Source: Vicia villosa
Lineage: Eukaryota; Streptophyta; Magnoliopsida; Fabales; Fabaceae
Direction: 5' to 3'
NCBI RefSeq assembly: GCF_029867415.1
Contig: NW_026705414.1
Span: 558,001 to 622,000, forward strand
Length of the DNA: 64,000 nt
The position numbers and the translations under genes were made by a program. Under the pieces are notes generated by a model. It ran no database searches. It saw nothing but the letters and a program-made list of their open reading frames with translations, and was not told the DNA's origin. Of this stretch, positions 23,550 through 35,118 are shown piece by piece; position 1 is the stretch's first letter, and each line of letters opens with the position of its first letter.

Positions 23550-24590
23550 TGATCCGCTGTCGCACATAAGTAAAAAAAAGAGTTTAAAAACATAGTAAAC
23601 GGAAGCGGCACACGAGTCATATCACAAAAACTTTAGATTATTCTAACCATCCGATTGGAACAACGAGGGGTTTAGGTTTTCAGAACTGTAATCGTAAAAA
23701 GGTAAACTAAAACAAATATGGCAAACAAGTTAATCTATTGTTTCGTTTTTCGACTTATAATCTATTCTTACAATTCCAATTCCTTAAACGGATACAATCC
23801 TATTCATTTACAACAATAATCAACAAGCGGAATTGATATTGTATGGGTTATGTTCCTCCTATTTTCTGAATTAAGCAAACGATTAAAGATCAGACAAATA
23901 ACAAAAAAGCTACACCAAACGCGGTTAAAAATAAGGGACATGAACACAATCGAATTTAATCAATTCTATCTTATAAGCAACAATTGAATCAAGAAACGAA
24001 AGCAAACAAATTAAGCAAACAAATTCATTGATAGAATTGAAAAGAAATTGAATAGAAAATTATAAAAACCTTAAAGTAGTGGAATATGAATACAATAGAT
24101 TAAACTATGGTGATTAGCTTTTCATAAGAACTGTATCCGTCCATTTTTTTTTTGAAAAAAGAATCCCTGAATCCTAATACTGAAGTTTGTTTAAATAGAA
24201 TAAGAGAAATCAGACACTAATAACAATCGACCCATAAAACATAAATATAAGTTCAAAACTAATTATTTTTTTGTATGAAAGAAAACACAAAATTCGACTC
24301 TTCTACACTCCAAATTGGGTTCAGACTTCAACATGAAACTTGTAGCTTATCCTCTCAGCTTTTTAACGCATATTAGAATGCGTCAAACGACATCCCGTAG
24401 CTCAAGTTATAATCTGTACAGCGAGAAGATATCAAATTACTGCTTATTCAGAAAATATGTAACAAAATTAAAATAAAAGCAGAAATAAACTAAGCTCAGG
24501 ACAAACACTAAAAATATTAAAAATAACTTAAAAATTATAGAATTACCGTGGCACGATAGTAAAAGAGTGTGCATCAAAGTACACTGATAA
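23550..24590 (-). mobile_element. Solo LTR, reverse orientation, 1041 bp
   Basis: On the plus strand it begins TGATCCGCTGTCGCAC and ends GTACACTGATAA, the reverse complement of the ends of the LTR at 10894-11964. Internal blocks (for example the segment near 24340-24400) also match that LTR. The exact 5-bp duplication AAAAT flanks it at 23545-23549 and 24591-24595, so it is a solo LTR. One terminal base differs from the expected TGATCA end. Confidence 0.85.
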
Positions 24591-24595
24591 AAAAT

Positions 24596-25536
24596 AAAGG
24601 AATTCATTGAAACAAAGTATTATGAGTACTACTCAATCAACTACACGACCAAATGAACAAATTATATTAAAAGAAAATATAATGGTGAAGTTGTGATACC
24701 TATATGTTGGGAAGGTACACACTTTTCACGAGATCATAGAACCTTCTTTGGGTATATAATTGGAAAATAATGTCCTCAACCCAGTGGCGGAGCTAGGACG
24801 AAAATGTTAAGGGGCCAATATTAAAAACAATATAAAATAAAAACTGCGACAAGCAAGAGTGCTCTTGCCCTTTCTTCATTTTGCCTTATTCTTTACTTTA
24901 TTTCAACATATTCTAAAGCATAGCAAATTAACAAAAATAATGATAATTTGTATTACAAATCTTATTCTCATTTTATTTTCTTGTAAGTAAAAAATAAATT
25001 TCTAAAAGGTATATTTAAAGTTTTTTGTGTGAAATAAGATATGTCAAATTATGATATAGAGCTTATTGATATATTTTGGAAAGCCACCGAATCATTGTCA
25101 ACGCAGTATTATTTTTTATATTGTAATATTTTGATTTAAGGATGGTACTCTTTATATTGTAAAATTTTCCTTTTCATGTATTATTTATTCTTTGATTTTA
25201 AACGGTATACCAGGTTGAAAGCAGTTAGTGTGAAAAATATAACAATCAAACAATTTGTGTGTATAAAAAAGAGAAAAAAATTATAGTCAAAAGTTATTTT
25301 TGAGAAATTTAAAATAAATAGTTTTTGTATAATTAAAATTGAAATTAATTGTATGATGAAAGAATGTGCACCCATTAAAATAATTCTAATTATTAGATTA
25401 TATATAAAGGAGAATTCTAATTATTAGATTAGATGTAAAGAAGTTTGAAGAGAAATTGCCAAATATTTTTAAAAAATAAAATAAAGAAGTATGAAGAGAA
25501 ATTGCCAAATATTTAAAAAAAATTGTGAAAATGCAC
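24596..25536. other. Intergenic, AT-rich, with a transposon-like end
   Basis: No gene. CAGTGGCGGAGCTAGGA at about 24781 is the kind of sequence seen at one end of common plant hAT-type elements, but the partner end was not located. Two near-identical ~18-bp words (GAGAAATTGCCAAATATT) occur at 25450 and 25496. Confidence 0.4.
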
Positions 25537-25694
25537 CAAGTTATGCATGTCAATGGGAGTTGATCCCGTGAACCTTAGGAAGATTAAAATGGCAATTACC
25601 ACTCGGCCAAGATATCAAGTTATGCATGTCAATAGGAGTTGATCCCGTGAACCTTAGGAAGATTAAAATGGCAATTACCACTCGGCCAAGATAT
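25537..25694 (-). repeat. Tandem duplication of a 79-bp tRNA-like (SINE-like) unit
   Basis: Copies at 25537-25615 and 25616-25694 differ at one base. Read on the minus strand, each contains TTGGCCGAGTGGTAATT, a good match to a tRNA/pol III A box (TGGCNNAGTGG). About 33 bp later comes GATCAACTC, which fits the B-box consensus GWTCRANNC. The rest does not fold into an obvious cloverleaf, so this is a tRNA-derived repeat head, not a functional tRNA gene. Confidence 0.6.
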
Positions 25695-26735
25695 CAAATA
25701 TGCATTAAATTTGCAGATGAATGAATGTTCTTGACTAAAATGAATGAGTGGTAGGAATGCATGCAGATGAATCCAAAGCTATAAGCTAAATAAAAAATAA
25801 AAAGAGGAGGGAAAATTTTGGGGCGTGACAACATACCATTGGAATGAGGACCCTTAAGACAGACGACTCCTAGAAGTCGATGTTTTCCCTTCTTAAGGCC
25901 TAGGGACGGTTCTCTGTCTAGCCCTGACCTGCTCATTCTCACGTCTAGCCCTCTCATGTCAAACAAATGCGTGTTGGGTTTCATGACCGAGTCTCAAATT
26001 GTCAGGGTTGTTTGCATCTTTTTTCCTAAAATAAATAGAAAATGACATCAGGAAACAACATTAATTTGCTCCAAGACACTTTTTGGATTTGCATCTTCGA
26101 AAATCAGTCTTGACACATTTATGAGATACATATCTGAATAAGCTCGTGTTTCTCAACAATGACAGAAATGCAAATCACTCTTGCCTTAACTTACCAAAAT
26201 GCAACCAAACGAGAATGCATGTCTTTAACATCTATCTATTTCAAATGTAACTACTATCTAATGCATTTAAACTAACCTATTTTGCCTACTATATTAATCA
26301 AAACTAAAAAAATGAAATGAAAAACTTACTCAAAAAAGAGTTGTGGATGAAAAATGTTGAATGTATTTAGTGGAGTGAGTTGGGATTGGAAAGCTTGAAG
26401 TAGAGGTAGTGTTGATCCATGCAAAAAGGACTAGAAGAAAGTTGCTCATGAGCTCCAATGAGGGTTTGTAAAAAGTTTTACAAAATGAAGAAGAAAAGGG
26501 TCTGTCCGCGCGCGTTATATTTAAAGTAAACGCATTAGAAGATGCATCTCCGAAAACCCGCCTAAATTTGAAAATAAAGGTTAATTTAGAGACGCACCTC
26601 CGAATTAAATTTTAGAAAAATGAAAAATACTAGCCCATTTACGTTTATTTGGCGAAAAAATAGTGCCTCGCTAGGGGTTTGAAAGAAGTATAGAAGTGGG
26701 AATAAAATTCCCAAAAAAACAAATACAATAAGTCG
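25695..26735. other. Intergenic with a fourth set of ATGCAT-type motifs
   Basis: No gene. Motifs of the GATGCATCTCCGAA type lie at about 26091-26100, 26123-26137, 26538-26557 and 26587-26604. They flank about 450 bp of non-coding sequence and look like the two ends of an internally deleted element of the same kind as at 20.0-23.4 and 33.0-34.9 kb. Confidence 0.5.
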
Positions 26736-26738
26736 TAA

Positions 26739-26744
26739 TGGGCT
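26739..26744 (+). promoter_or_regulatory. Site II-like element (TGGGCT)
   Basis: TGGGCY elements upstream of a telo-box are a known combination in promoters of plant ribosomal-protein and ribosome-biogenesis genes. This one is 157 bp upstream of the SPB1 start codon. Confidence 0.5.
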
Positions 26745-26865
26745 GAAAAATAATAAAACAAACCTATACGGGTCGATTATCTAACCCGGTCCATTACGTA
26801 AACGAATCCAAAGCAGAGAAGAACGAATGAATAAAACCTCTACGCTTTACATAGTTACACTTCCA

Positions 26866-26874
26866 AAACCCTAA
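26866..26874 (+). promoter_or_regulatory. Telo-box (AAACCCTAA)
   Basis: An exact AAACCCTAA lies 22 bp upstream of the SPB1 ATG, in the leader or at the transcription start. Telo-boxes near the start site are a feature of plant translation-apparatus genes, which fits the function of this gene. Confidence 0.65.
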
Positions 26875-26895
26875 CCAAACTACAAACCTTCAATA

Positions 26896-29800
26896 ATGGG
26901 GAAGGCGAAGGCAAAAGGTAAGCATCGTTTGGACAAATGGTACCACTTAGCCAAAGAATCCGGTTACAGATCCAGAGCATCATACAAACTTCTCCAAATC
27001 AATTCAAAGTTCGGTTTCCTCAGTTCCGCACGCGCCGTCCTCGATCTCTGCGCCGCTCCCGGAGGTTGGATGCAGGTGGCGGTCAAGCATGTTCCCCACG
27101 GCAACCTTGTCATCGGAGTTGACCTCGCCCCCATCGCTCCCATGATAGGAGCCACCGCCATTCAGGAGGATATCACCAAACCTGAGTGCAAGTCAAAGAT
27201 TAAGAAAATCATGAACCAAAATGGTGTTAATGTTTTTGATGTTATTCTTCATGACGGTTCGCCGAATGTCGGTGGTGCTTGGGCTCAAGAAGCTACCAGT
27301 CAGAATGCTCTTGTTATTGACTCTGTCAAGTTGGCTACACAGCTTTTAGCAGCTAAGGGAACTTTTGTCACCAAGGTTTTAACTCTGTTTATCATTGTTT
27401 CGTTCTGATTTTTTTAACTGTTGCTTATACTTTGTTCTGTGATAGGTTTTCAGGTCGCAGGATTACAGTGCGGTTGTGTATTGTATGAAGCAGGTAATTG
27501 TTTATTTATTTTTCAATTATTTGTTTATTTGTGTTTTTATGTGATTTGGTGGAATTTTGAATGTTGAAAATTGTTTGCTGTCGTGGTGGAATATTTGAAT
27601 TGCAGTTGTTTGAGAAGGTTGAGGTGGATAAACCGATTGCCAGTCGATCTGAATCTGCTGAGATATATCTTGTGGGGCTTAAGTACAAGGCTCCTGCTAA
27701 AATTGATCCTCGCCTTCTCGATTACAAGCATCTTTTTCAGGCATCTGCTCAGCCGCAAGCTAAGGTAAATTGTTTTTGATTGGCCATTTTTGATTGGCGT
27801 TGTGTACATATATTTTTGTTGCTCATTTCAATTGATTTACTTGGGGGGTTGAATTGTTAACACAGGTTGTGGATGTACTTAGAGACAATAAGCAAAAGAG
27901 GCATCGTGACGGGTAATTACCCTCAGCACTGTGTTTTATCTTTTAATCTGTTTATGCTTTCTCAAATAGTTCTGCCCGTCTTGAAATGGAATTTATTAAT
28001 TTGTGCGTGCTAGAGTCATCATGTGTGTTTTTTCATAAGAAACTAATAGTTGGACTATGGGAAAGTCCTTAGTTCAACTGATTTTGCTGCTATTTTAACT
28101 ATTTTATTTTATTTTATTTTACACCTATAGGTATGAAGATGGAAACACAACTTTGAGGAAGGTTTCTTCAGCTGCAAATTTTATTTGGTCAGATGCTCCT
28201 CTGGAGATTCTTGGTTCTGTTACTTCTATAAGCTTTACCGATCCAGCTGATTTACCAATCAAGGATGACAAACTAACTACTGGAGAGGTATTTTTTGGGT
28301 ATATACAATGGTATCTAACTTATTAATTTGTGGGGGTAAGAACCATTCTTATTGTTGTTAATATTAAATGCTTTGATTATGGCTGTATGGCAGGTAAAAA
28401 CTCTATGCGAAGATTTGAGGGTTTTAGGGAAGCAAGACTTCAAGCATCTTTTAAAGTAATTACTCGGATAGAGCTTCACTTCCCGTGATTTCTTATTTGT
28501 TTTCAAATGATCGATCCTGAATATGTTTATTATATACTTTCGTCTGGGGGGAAATGATGTTGTATCTGTTGGTTGCCTATAGGTGGAGGATTCACATTAG
28601 AAAAGCTCTTTCATCGTCTAAAAAGACCGAACCTGCTTCTACAGCTGTGGTAGAAAACGAGAATGAGGTGGATGAAGATGATAGACTACTCAACGAAATG
28701 GAGGAACTGACAAATGCACTGGACCGCAAGAAGAAACGTGAAAAAAAGATTTTAGCGAAAAGAAGAGCCAAGGTTCGTGTCTTCTTATTTGCCTCAGTGG
28801 ATATGGATACAATAGAAATAAATTTTCTCATCTTTGCCAAAATTGTTGTGTATACTTATTTGGAAATCATAATAGATTAATATGATGTTGATATCAAGAT
28901 TTTACATGATGTTAGTCTCAAATAGTTTAAGGGTGTGCTCAAGGCCAAAAATTGTGTTAATCCATTATGTATCATGACATTCTAAGCCCAATTGTGGTTT
29001 TTAATCCTTTTTGTGGATGATATCAAGCTGATTCTTTGCTTTACCCATTTGGGTTTTTTACAGGACAAGGTGCGGAAAGCAACAGGGATGCAAATGGATG
29101 CAGTAGAAGATTATGTTGATCATGAGTTGTTTTCCCTTGCCGCCATGAAGGTTTTATTTTAATCATTTTACTTCCACCTTAAAAATGAAGTCCTTTTTTC
29201 CTTTGTTTTTCTAACAATCATTAAGAACAGCGACCGATGACTTAATGAGTAAAATAATTCTTCCTTATTGATCTAATTAACTATATTGAAGTATTAGTTA
29301 ATAAGGTTTTCTTTAATCTTTTTATTCCCTCCATTTCAAATCTAGTGTTTACGTTTGTTTTAACAATCATTAAGAAAAGCAACCGAAGACTTGGTGAGTG
29401 GAATGATTTTATCAAATTATTCTTATCATCTTCTGTTGAAGTAGTATCTTATGGTTTACAAGTTAATATAATTTGTTTAAGGAGGCATGTACATACTGGT
29501 TGTTTGTTTAACACATTCATGAGAATTTACTCCCTTTGCGACAAAGATTTACCATGTTGTAAATTACTCGTATTATAAATTTACCATATTTCATAGATAA
29601 TTTCCTTACTAATCCATTATTCTTCGGAGTAAATTACGTATTAGTGGTATGAATTTTTTATATTAGCAAATATCCATTTTGGTCTTTCCTTTCACGAGTA
29701 AAACAGAATGAGAGCATATATTACCTTTTTGTGATGAGTATTTTGTTTTTGCTGGGTTGTTTGAATATTTTAAGATATGACAATAGCTTCACAGCTTGAG

Positions 29801-32179
29801 TTTTATTGATTACTCATCTTTAGATAGGAGATGTATTTTCAAGTTGTTGTTGACTGTTTCTTGGTTGTTGTTACGGGGTTTTAGGGTAAAAAGGATCTGG
29901 TAGCTGTTGACACCACTGACTATGAAGGTGGTGAGGGTGAAGGGGATGACAGTGATAATGAAGAAAACAAAGGTGGCTCAGAACATTCATCCAGTGACTT
30001 AGATTCTGATGAAGAACGTAAAAGGTGATTGACAGGTTCTTTTGATATTGTTTCTAATGTTATGAGATCACTTATATTCTCGCATACCTCTTGGTAATAG
30101 TTATTAACCAGTATCTCTTATGCCCGGACCTTGAGAAGAAAGTGTGAGGGGTATACCTCTTAGGGATTAAAGTGTTGGGGACCATTGAGTTGGCTACAGG
30201 GGGTGATTTTAATAGTTATAGTTAAACAAGGGAATATTGAGAGGGAAAACATAGAAGTGTGAGTTGTATATTTGTCCTTTTGTTTATTTGTTTTTCTAAA
30301 TTATGAAAACCATTCTTTAATCACATTTGTTCCTACCTCTCAACTGTTTTATTCTGTTGGTCTTTCATAACTGGGTAATCTAACTGTATACTTGTATCAG
30401 ATACGATGAACAAATGGAAGATTTACTTGAACAGGCTTATGAGCGGTTTGTGATAAAAAAGGAAGGGACTGCAAAGCAGCGTAAGCGTATTAAAAACTCC
30501 TATGATGCAGACTCCCAACTTTTGGAGGTATGGAGCTTTCTTTTTTGTATGATTGTAGATGTAATTACATCTTCTGGTTTGGGAGTTATAAATATAAAGG
30601 AATTGGTATTATACTCCGATTCTTGAGAACATACTGTTTTATGAACATCTTTGCAAACCGATTCTTGAAATTAATATCTAGCACCGACACCTATGAAAAA
30701 AGGCGTGTTGGTGTCGGACACCTGCACCGACACTTGTGATTGCGTTTAATTTTTTCATTTTTTCTATTTATTACCGGTGTAGCCGTGTCAGTATCGGAGT
30801 CGTATTTGGGATGTCTGTGCTTCATAAGTTACACTCCCATTCCTTTAATACCAGTTTCCTTTATTTTCTGCCCTTTCTCACATTCAAACATATCATCGGC
30901 CCGATACTTTGAATGCAGCTTACCGGTAATATAGACATGTTTTTATGGTGTTCCTGTTGGTTTTACATGCTTGGACTTCTATTTAGGAGTGGCATTTTGA
31001 AGAGTTGACAAATATCTTATTCTTGGGAACTGTGGAATGACATGTCCTTTTTTATTCTGTGCTCAAAAAGAAATATTTACACATGTACTATTTTCTTTTG
31101 CCTTGTAGGCTGGTGAGGATGATGACATTGTTCAGACCAATTATGATTCAGATGAAGATCAGGGTGTTCAAGAAGCAAACCCTTTGATGGTGCCCCTTAA
31201 TGATGGGGCAGAGCTCACCCAAGAGGAGATCACAAATACATGGTTTAATCAGGATGTCTTTGCTGAAGTTGTAGAGGAACGAGATGTTGAGAGGGATGAT
31301 AGTGAAAATGAAATGGATATTGATGGGCCAAAGGAAAAGATCCCTGTTGCTGTCAATATCAAAGGAAATAAGCCTGTTTCTGAAAAGATAAAAGAAAATA
31401 AATTGGCTGCTTCTGTGGTGAAGGATCACACTCAACGTCAAGCATCTAAAGAAATTGATTATGAAGTTGTTCCTCAACCTGATACCGATTCAGATGATTC
31501 GTCCTCTGATGAGTCGGAGATAGATGATGCAGCAAAAGCTGAGTTATTGGCTTATGCTAGTCAGATGTTGAGGAAAAAGCGTAGGGAAGAGATACTAGAT
31601 GATGCATATAATAAGCACATGTTTCATGATGAAGGATTGCCCAAGTGGTTTCTAGATGAGGAAAGGAAACACCGTCAACCAGAGAAGCCTATCACCAAAG
31701 AGGAAGTCGAGGCAATGAAAGCACAATTTAAAGCAATTGATGCCCGGCCTGCAAAGAAGGTTGCTGAGGCCAAAGCCCGAAAGAAGCGTGTTGCAATGAG
31801 GAAGCTTGAGAAAGTACGCAAGAAGGCCAATGTTATATCAGATCAGCCAGACATATCCGAACGTTCAAAGAGTAAGCAAATTGACCGACTATATAAAAAG
31901 GCTGTTCCAAAAAGGCCTCAAAAGGAGTATGTAGTCGCAAAGAAAGGTGTCCAAGTTAAGACTGGCAAGGGAAAAGTTCTTGTTGATCGCAGGATGAAGA
32001 AGGATATGAGAAAAAGTGGAATGGGTAGGGGAGGAAAAAAGGCAAAGGGTGGCAAGGCTCCAAAGGGCGGCAAGGCTCCAAAGGGTGGCAATGGTCCCAA
32101 GGGTGGCAATGGTCCCAAGGGTAACACGCCAAAGGGAAAAGGATTTTCAAAGGGTTCTGCAAAGAAGGGAAGAAAATAA
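26896..32179 (+). CDS. SPB1: SPB1-type AdoMet-dependent rRNA methyltransferase
   Basis: Eleven exons with GT/AG junctions: 26896-27375, 27446-27493, 27606-27764, 27866-27912, 28131-28287, 28394-28455, 28583-28772, 29064-29150, 29885-30024, 30401-30527 and 31109-32179. They give 855 aa, close to yeast Spb1. Spb1 is a nucleolar 2'-O-methyltransferase acting on 25S/28S rRNA in pre-60S assembly. The N-terminal FtsJ/RrmJ domain (1-230) shows SAM motif I (DLCAAPGGW, 50-58) and the K-D-K-E catalytic tetrad as K31, D120, K160 and E195 (in SAEIYLVG). A middle domain (about 240-420) and acidic low-complexity tracts (ENEVDEDDR; EGDDSDNEE) follow. The Spb1 C-terminal domain spans about 600-800 (FHDEGLPKWFLDEERKHRQP), and a Lys/Gly-rich tail holds GGKAPKGG-type repeats. 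The first ATG follows a telo-box. No lesions. A simple FtsJ protein is excluded by the C-terminal domain. Confidence 0.97.
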
Positions 32180-32999
32180 ATGAAAATAGGCATGGTCTGT
32201 CTTAATTTCTCTGCAAAATTTTGTATGCTCATTTTTTTCCTTTGTTTGTTACTTTGCTTTAGATGATAATATAAATTAAAGATTAGTGCTGTTTAGTTTC
32301 TCATTAAGGCAAACTCCAAATTTGATTGATGGCTTCTTTTATAGATTCTAAAAGTTATTTAGAATTTGATTATATGGGTGGCCTATATAGCTGTAACGGA
32401 GGAATAGTTTAAAGTATTGTACTTTGATATTTAATTTTATAAATTTTTATGGATGTTGTATTATTTGTTTAGTTTTATATTAAATATATAGGTAGATTAT
32501 TCATAAAGAATTATTTCGCTTTTTGCTATTCCACAACTCTAGTTTTAGGTTTGGCCGCATTTTTTTTGAGTAATTTGGGAGGTGATGGATGAGTGTATGC
32601 TGCTGCTCTAACAGGGTTTTTATAGATACAAATGACAATTTAGGGTGCAAAGATTCAGAGGAAAAAAATTTAATAAACTCTAATAAGACCGGTAGTATTT
32701 CTTTCATTTTCAGCGTACTTGAATTTAATGTGTCAATTTTATGGGTTCAGATTCACTGACTTTTCATTTTCTACCTTTGCCTGACTTTAGGCAGTTTTAA
32801 TGGAGAGAGAAGTGAAAATGGGAGAAAAAAAAGGAGGGAAAGCTGAGGTGAGAGAGTGAAATATTAGAGAGATATAGAGAGGAAGTTAGGGAGCAGTTCC
32901 CTCCATAAAGTTAGTGGATCCTCTCCCCAATTTTATTGGGTCACTTTTCTAATTCCTAGTATAAAAGTTAGGAAATTAGACAATTTTTTTACCCTTCTC
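32180..32999 (+). other. SPB1 3' UTR and intergenic DNA
   Basis: Probably 200-300 bp of 3' UTR followed by AT-rich DNA. A purine-rich GAGAGAGAAG tract lies at about 32800-32890. No gene is seen. Confidence 0.5.
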
Positions 33000-34850
33000 C
33001 CAACCTTCTTAGAAATCCGCGTGAAATTCCTAAAACGTCCCTATATTTCGGAAATGCACTTTCAAAAATATCTTATTTTTTAGAAAAAAAAGTGTTTTTG
33101 AAAATGCATCTCCGAAATCACCTTTATTTCAGAAAAAAGGTACATTCGGAGATGCACTTCCGAAATATTGTCTGATGCAGAAGACAAAAAACGAACGAAT
33201 AAAGTTTCGATTTATCATAAATATTCGAAATTACAAAGATAGATCAATATGATATTAAAGTTACATATTGTTAAACACGGGACTCGGTCGGTAACCATGA
33301 CACTAGGTATATTCTTTTGATCAACCAACTAAGCCTTACATATTCCCAAAGCTCATGTAAAGTTATCTTCTTTCTCACTTTTCTAAAAAGCAAATCCAAC
33401 TGAATATGTCTTGTCCGTGGAGGTCACAACAACAATTTCTAGAAGTAGAAGCATATACTTGTTGGTCTTGTACGTCGAATCAATTATAAGAACGGTTGGA
33501 AATGTATTGAACAACTTGATACTTTCGGGATGAGTACAAAATATGTCACACACCGTAACTTTATCCTCACAAGTATTGAAGCTTGAAACGTATAGGTTAT
33601 CACTCAAAAGTTTCAAAACGTGTTGCATTTTCGACCTCGGCCCCATTTTCATGACTTTAAGATTGTACTGTTCATTGTATACTTGCTTGATATTTGAAAC
33701 ACTATCTAATTTTTTTCGCTTCAAATCTGCAAGTATGTTTCTCGGCGTAACTTTGATTGTCGATAATTCTGAAATAACATCATTCTCTTCGCGAGACAAC
33801 TGACACGCACTTGGATGCCCGTGTAGATTAATTTTCAATGCATGATTATGAACTCCACATATGACGCTAAAACGCCAAAATCCATCAATACTACGAGTTA
33901 CGCGCAACTTAAACGAACACACACTTTCACGATCCCGTGTCACCGTGTTTTAACATCCGGTTTGTTCGTACATACTTCCCACCCCTCTCGCAATTCAATA
34001 GAACAAAAGCTTTCCTTCTACTACTTCCATTGTCGGACCTTAATATCACAATGGCAAATCCAAGTTTACAGCTTCATTTCGGACTCAATCTAGCAAATGT
34101 TCACGACAAGCGAAAGGCATATCATTTATAAATTGTGGTCGAACATCCACCGCAACGGTAATGGTTTTAACGTCGTTCACCGGCTCATTAGACTTAGCAT
34201 CTACGTTGACCTCATCCGGAACTACTAACTTATTGGTGACAATGTTGTCCGGATGCACCATACCTAATATATGCAAAATACATCAATGTTGTTAAAACAG
34301 TTTTTTAAAATTCTGCATCAGAGCTTATTTCAGAAGTACACTTCCGAAAATTGTTAGGTGGTGTATTTCAGAAGTGCATTTCTGAACTGACACAATTTTC
34401 TTCATCAACAAATCAGGAACAATGTAATAGAATAAGAGATGAAATGAAGTTATTTACCTCAAATTGTAGCTTTCTATGCCCTCTTTAGTATGATCAACCA
34501 CTTGAAACTTGATTTGGAGACAAAAAACTGGATTGAAAAGGATTGAAGTTTTGGAGAGGGTTTGAGTTTTTGTTTGGAGGAAAATGAATGAAATAGTGAA
34601 GGAGAGAAAAGGTATATGAAGGGTATTTTCAGAGATGCATCTCCGAAAAAACACCTGACAATTTAAATTGAAAAATGAGTGCTTTCGAAAATGCACTTCC
34701 GAAAACACCCAAAAATGAGTGTTTTTGAAAAAGCATCTCCGAATTCTGAGAAAATAGGAAAAAAATGGCTCTGGAGATACATCTCAGAAATCAGGGAGTT
34801 ATGGAGTTTTAAGCAAGGGTTCTCACCCAGGAGGGTGGATTTTTTCGGAA
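33000..34850. mobile_element. Mutator-like element remnant with ATGCAT-type end motifs
   Basis: The left end (about 33000-33060) resembles the left end of the PMD element at 20010-20080: both have CCTTCTTAG, an AAATTC-TAAAA segment and CCTATATTTC before the first motif. Motifs of the TTCGGAGATGCACTTCCGAA type lie at 33047-33065, 33097-33117 and 33144-33165 on the left, and at 34329-34350, 34366-34386, 34627-34650, 34683-34704, 34721-34744 and 34771-34789 on the right. Between them is a transposase fragment on the minus strand. Diverged inverted ends are visible, but a clean target duplication is not, so the limits are approximate. Confidence 0.6.
33383..34262 (-). pseudogene. MULE transposase fragment (FAR1-related)
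   Basis: On the minus strand the frame contains FACREHLLD at 34110-34080, then a region with several stops, then 33943-33383 open for 186 codons. That part includes CSFKLRVTRSIDGFWRFSV, CGVHNHALKINLHGHPS and IKLFNTFPTVLIIDSTYKTN, ending TYSVGFAF. These are the FAR1-type DNA-binding region and the start of the MULE transposase core, including the first catalytic Asp (IIDSTYKTNKY). The remainder of the catalytic domain and the zinc finger are missing, so it is inactive. It differs from domesticated FAR1/FHY3 genes by its decay and by the flanking transposon ends. Confidence 0.8.
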
Positions 34851-35110
34851 ATTATGATCATCTACACTTTCAACCACTAAATTGTAATTCTCTCTTATCC
34901 AATTACTTCTATCATGCAACATAGCCCATTTCTCAACGGTGAGATCATCAAACAAACTAATTTTGTGAAGAATCTATGAATAAGCCTCCTCCGCATCCGA
35001 CAATGAGATCATGTATGACAAATAAAGTACACAATTCATCTTCTATCAGAAACATGACTATTAGATCTAAAGCCTTGTAATACACGACCAAAGACAAAGT
35101 TAAACAAACC
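34851..35110. other. Intergenic
   Basis: No gene. It may include badly decayed copia sequence leading into the remnant at 35119. Confidence 0.3.
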
Positions 35111-35118
35111 CACTTGCT

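Noticed and set aside
25537..25694. Functional tRNA gene (Leu/Ser-like)
   Set aside because: A and B boxes are present but the acceptor and anticodon arms do not pair convincingly.
26937..27161. Alternative frames inside SPB1 exon 1
   Set aside because: They overlap the SAM-binding motif coding frame and have no independent support.
28554..28880. 108-codon open frame starting before SPB1 exon 7
   Set aside because: It includes intron sequence on both sides; only 28583-28772 is coding.
31918..32232. 104-codon Pro-rich open frame on the minus strand
   Set aside because: It is the antisense of the Lys/Gly-rich SPB1 tail; the repeats GGCAAGGCTCCAAAGGG produce Pro-rich frames by complementarity.
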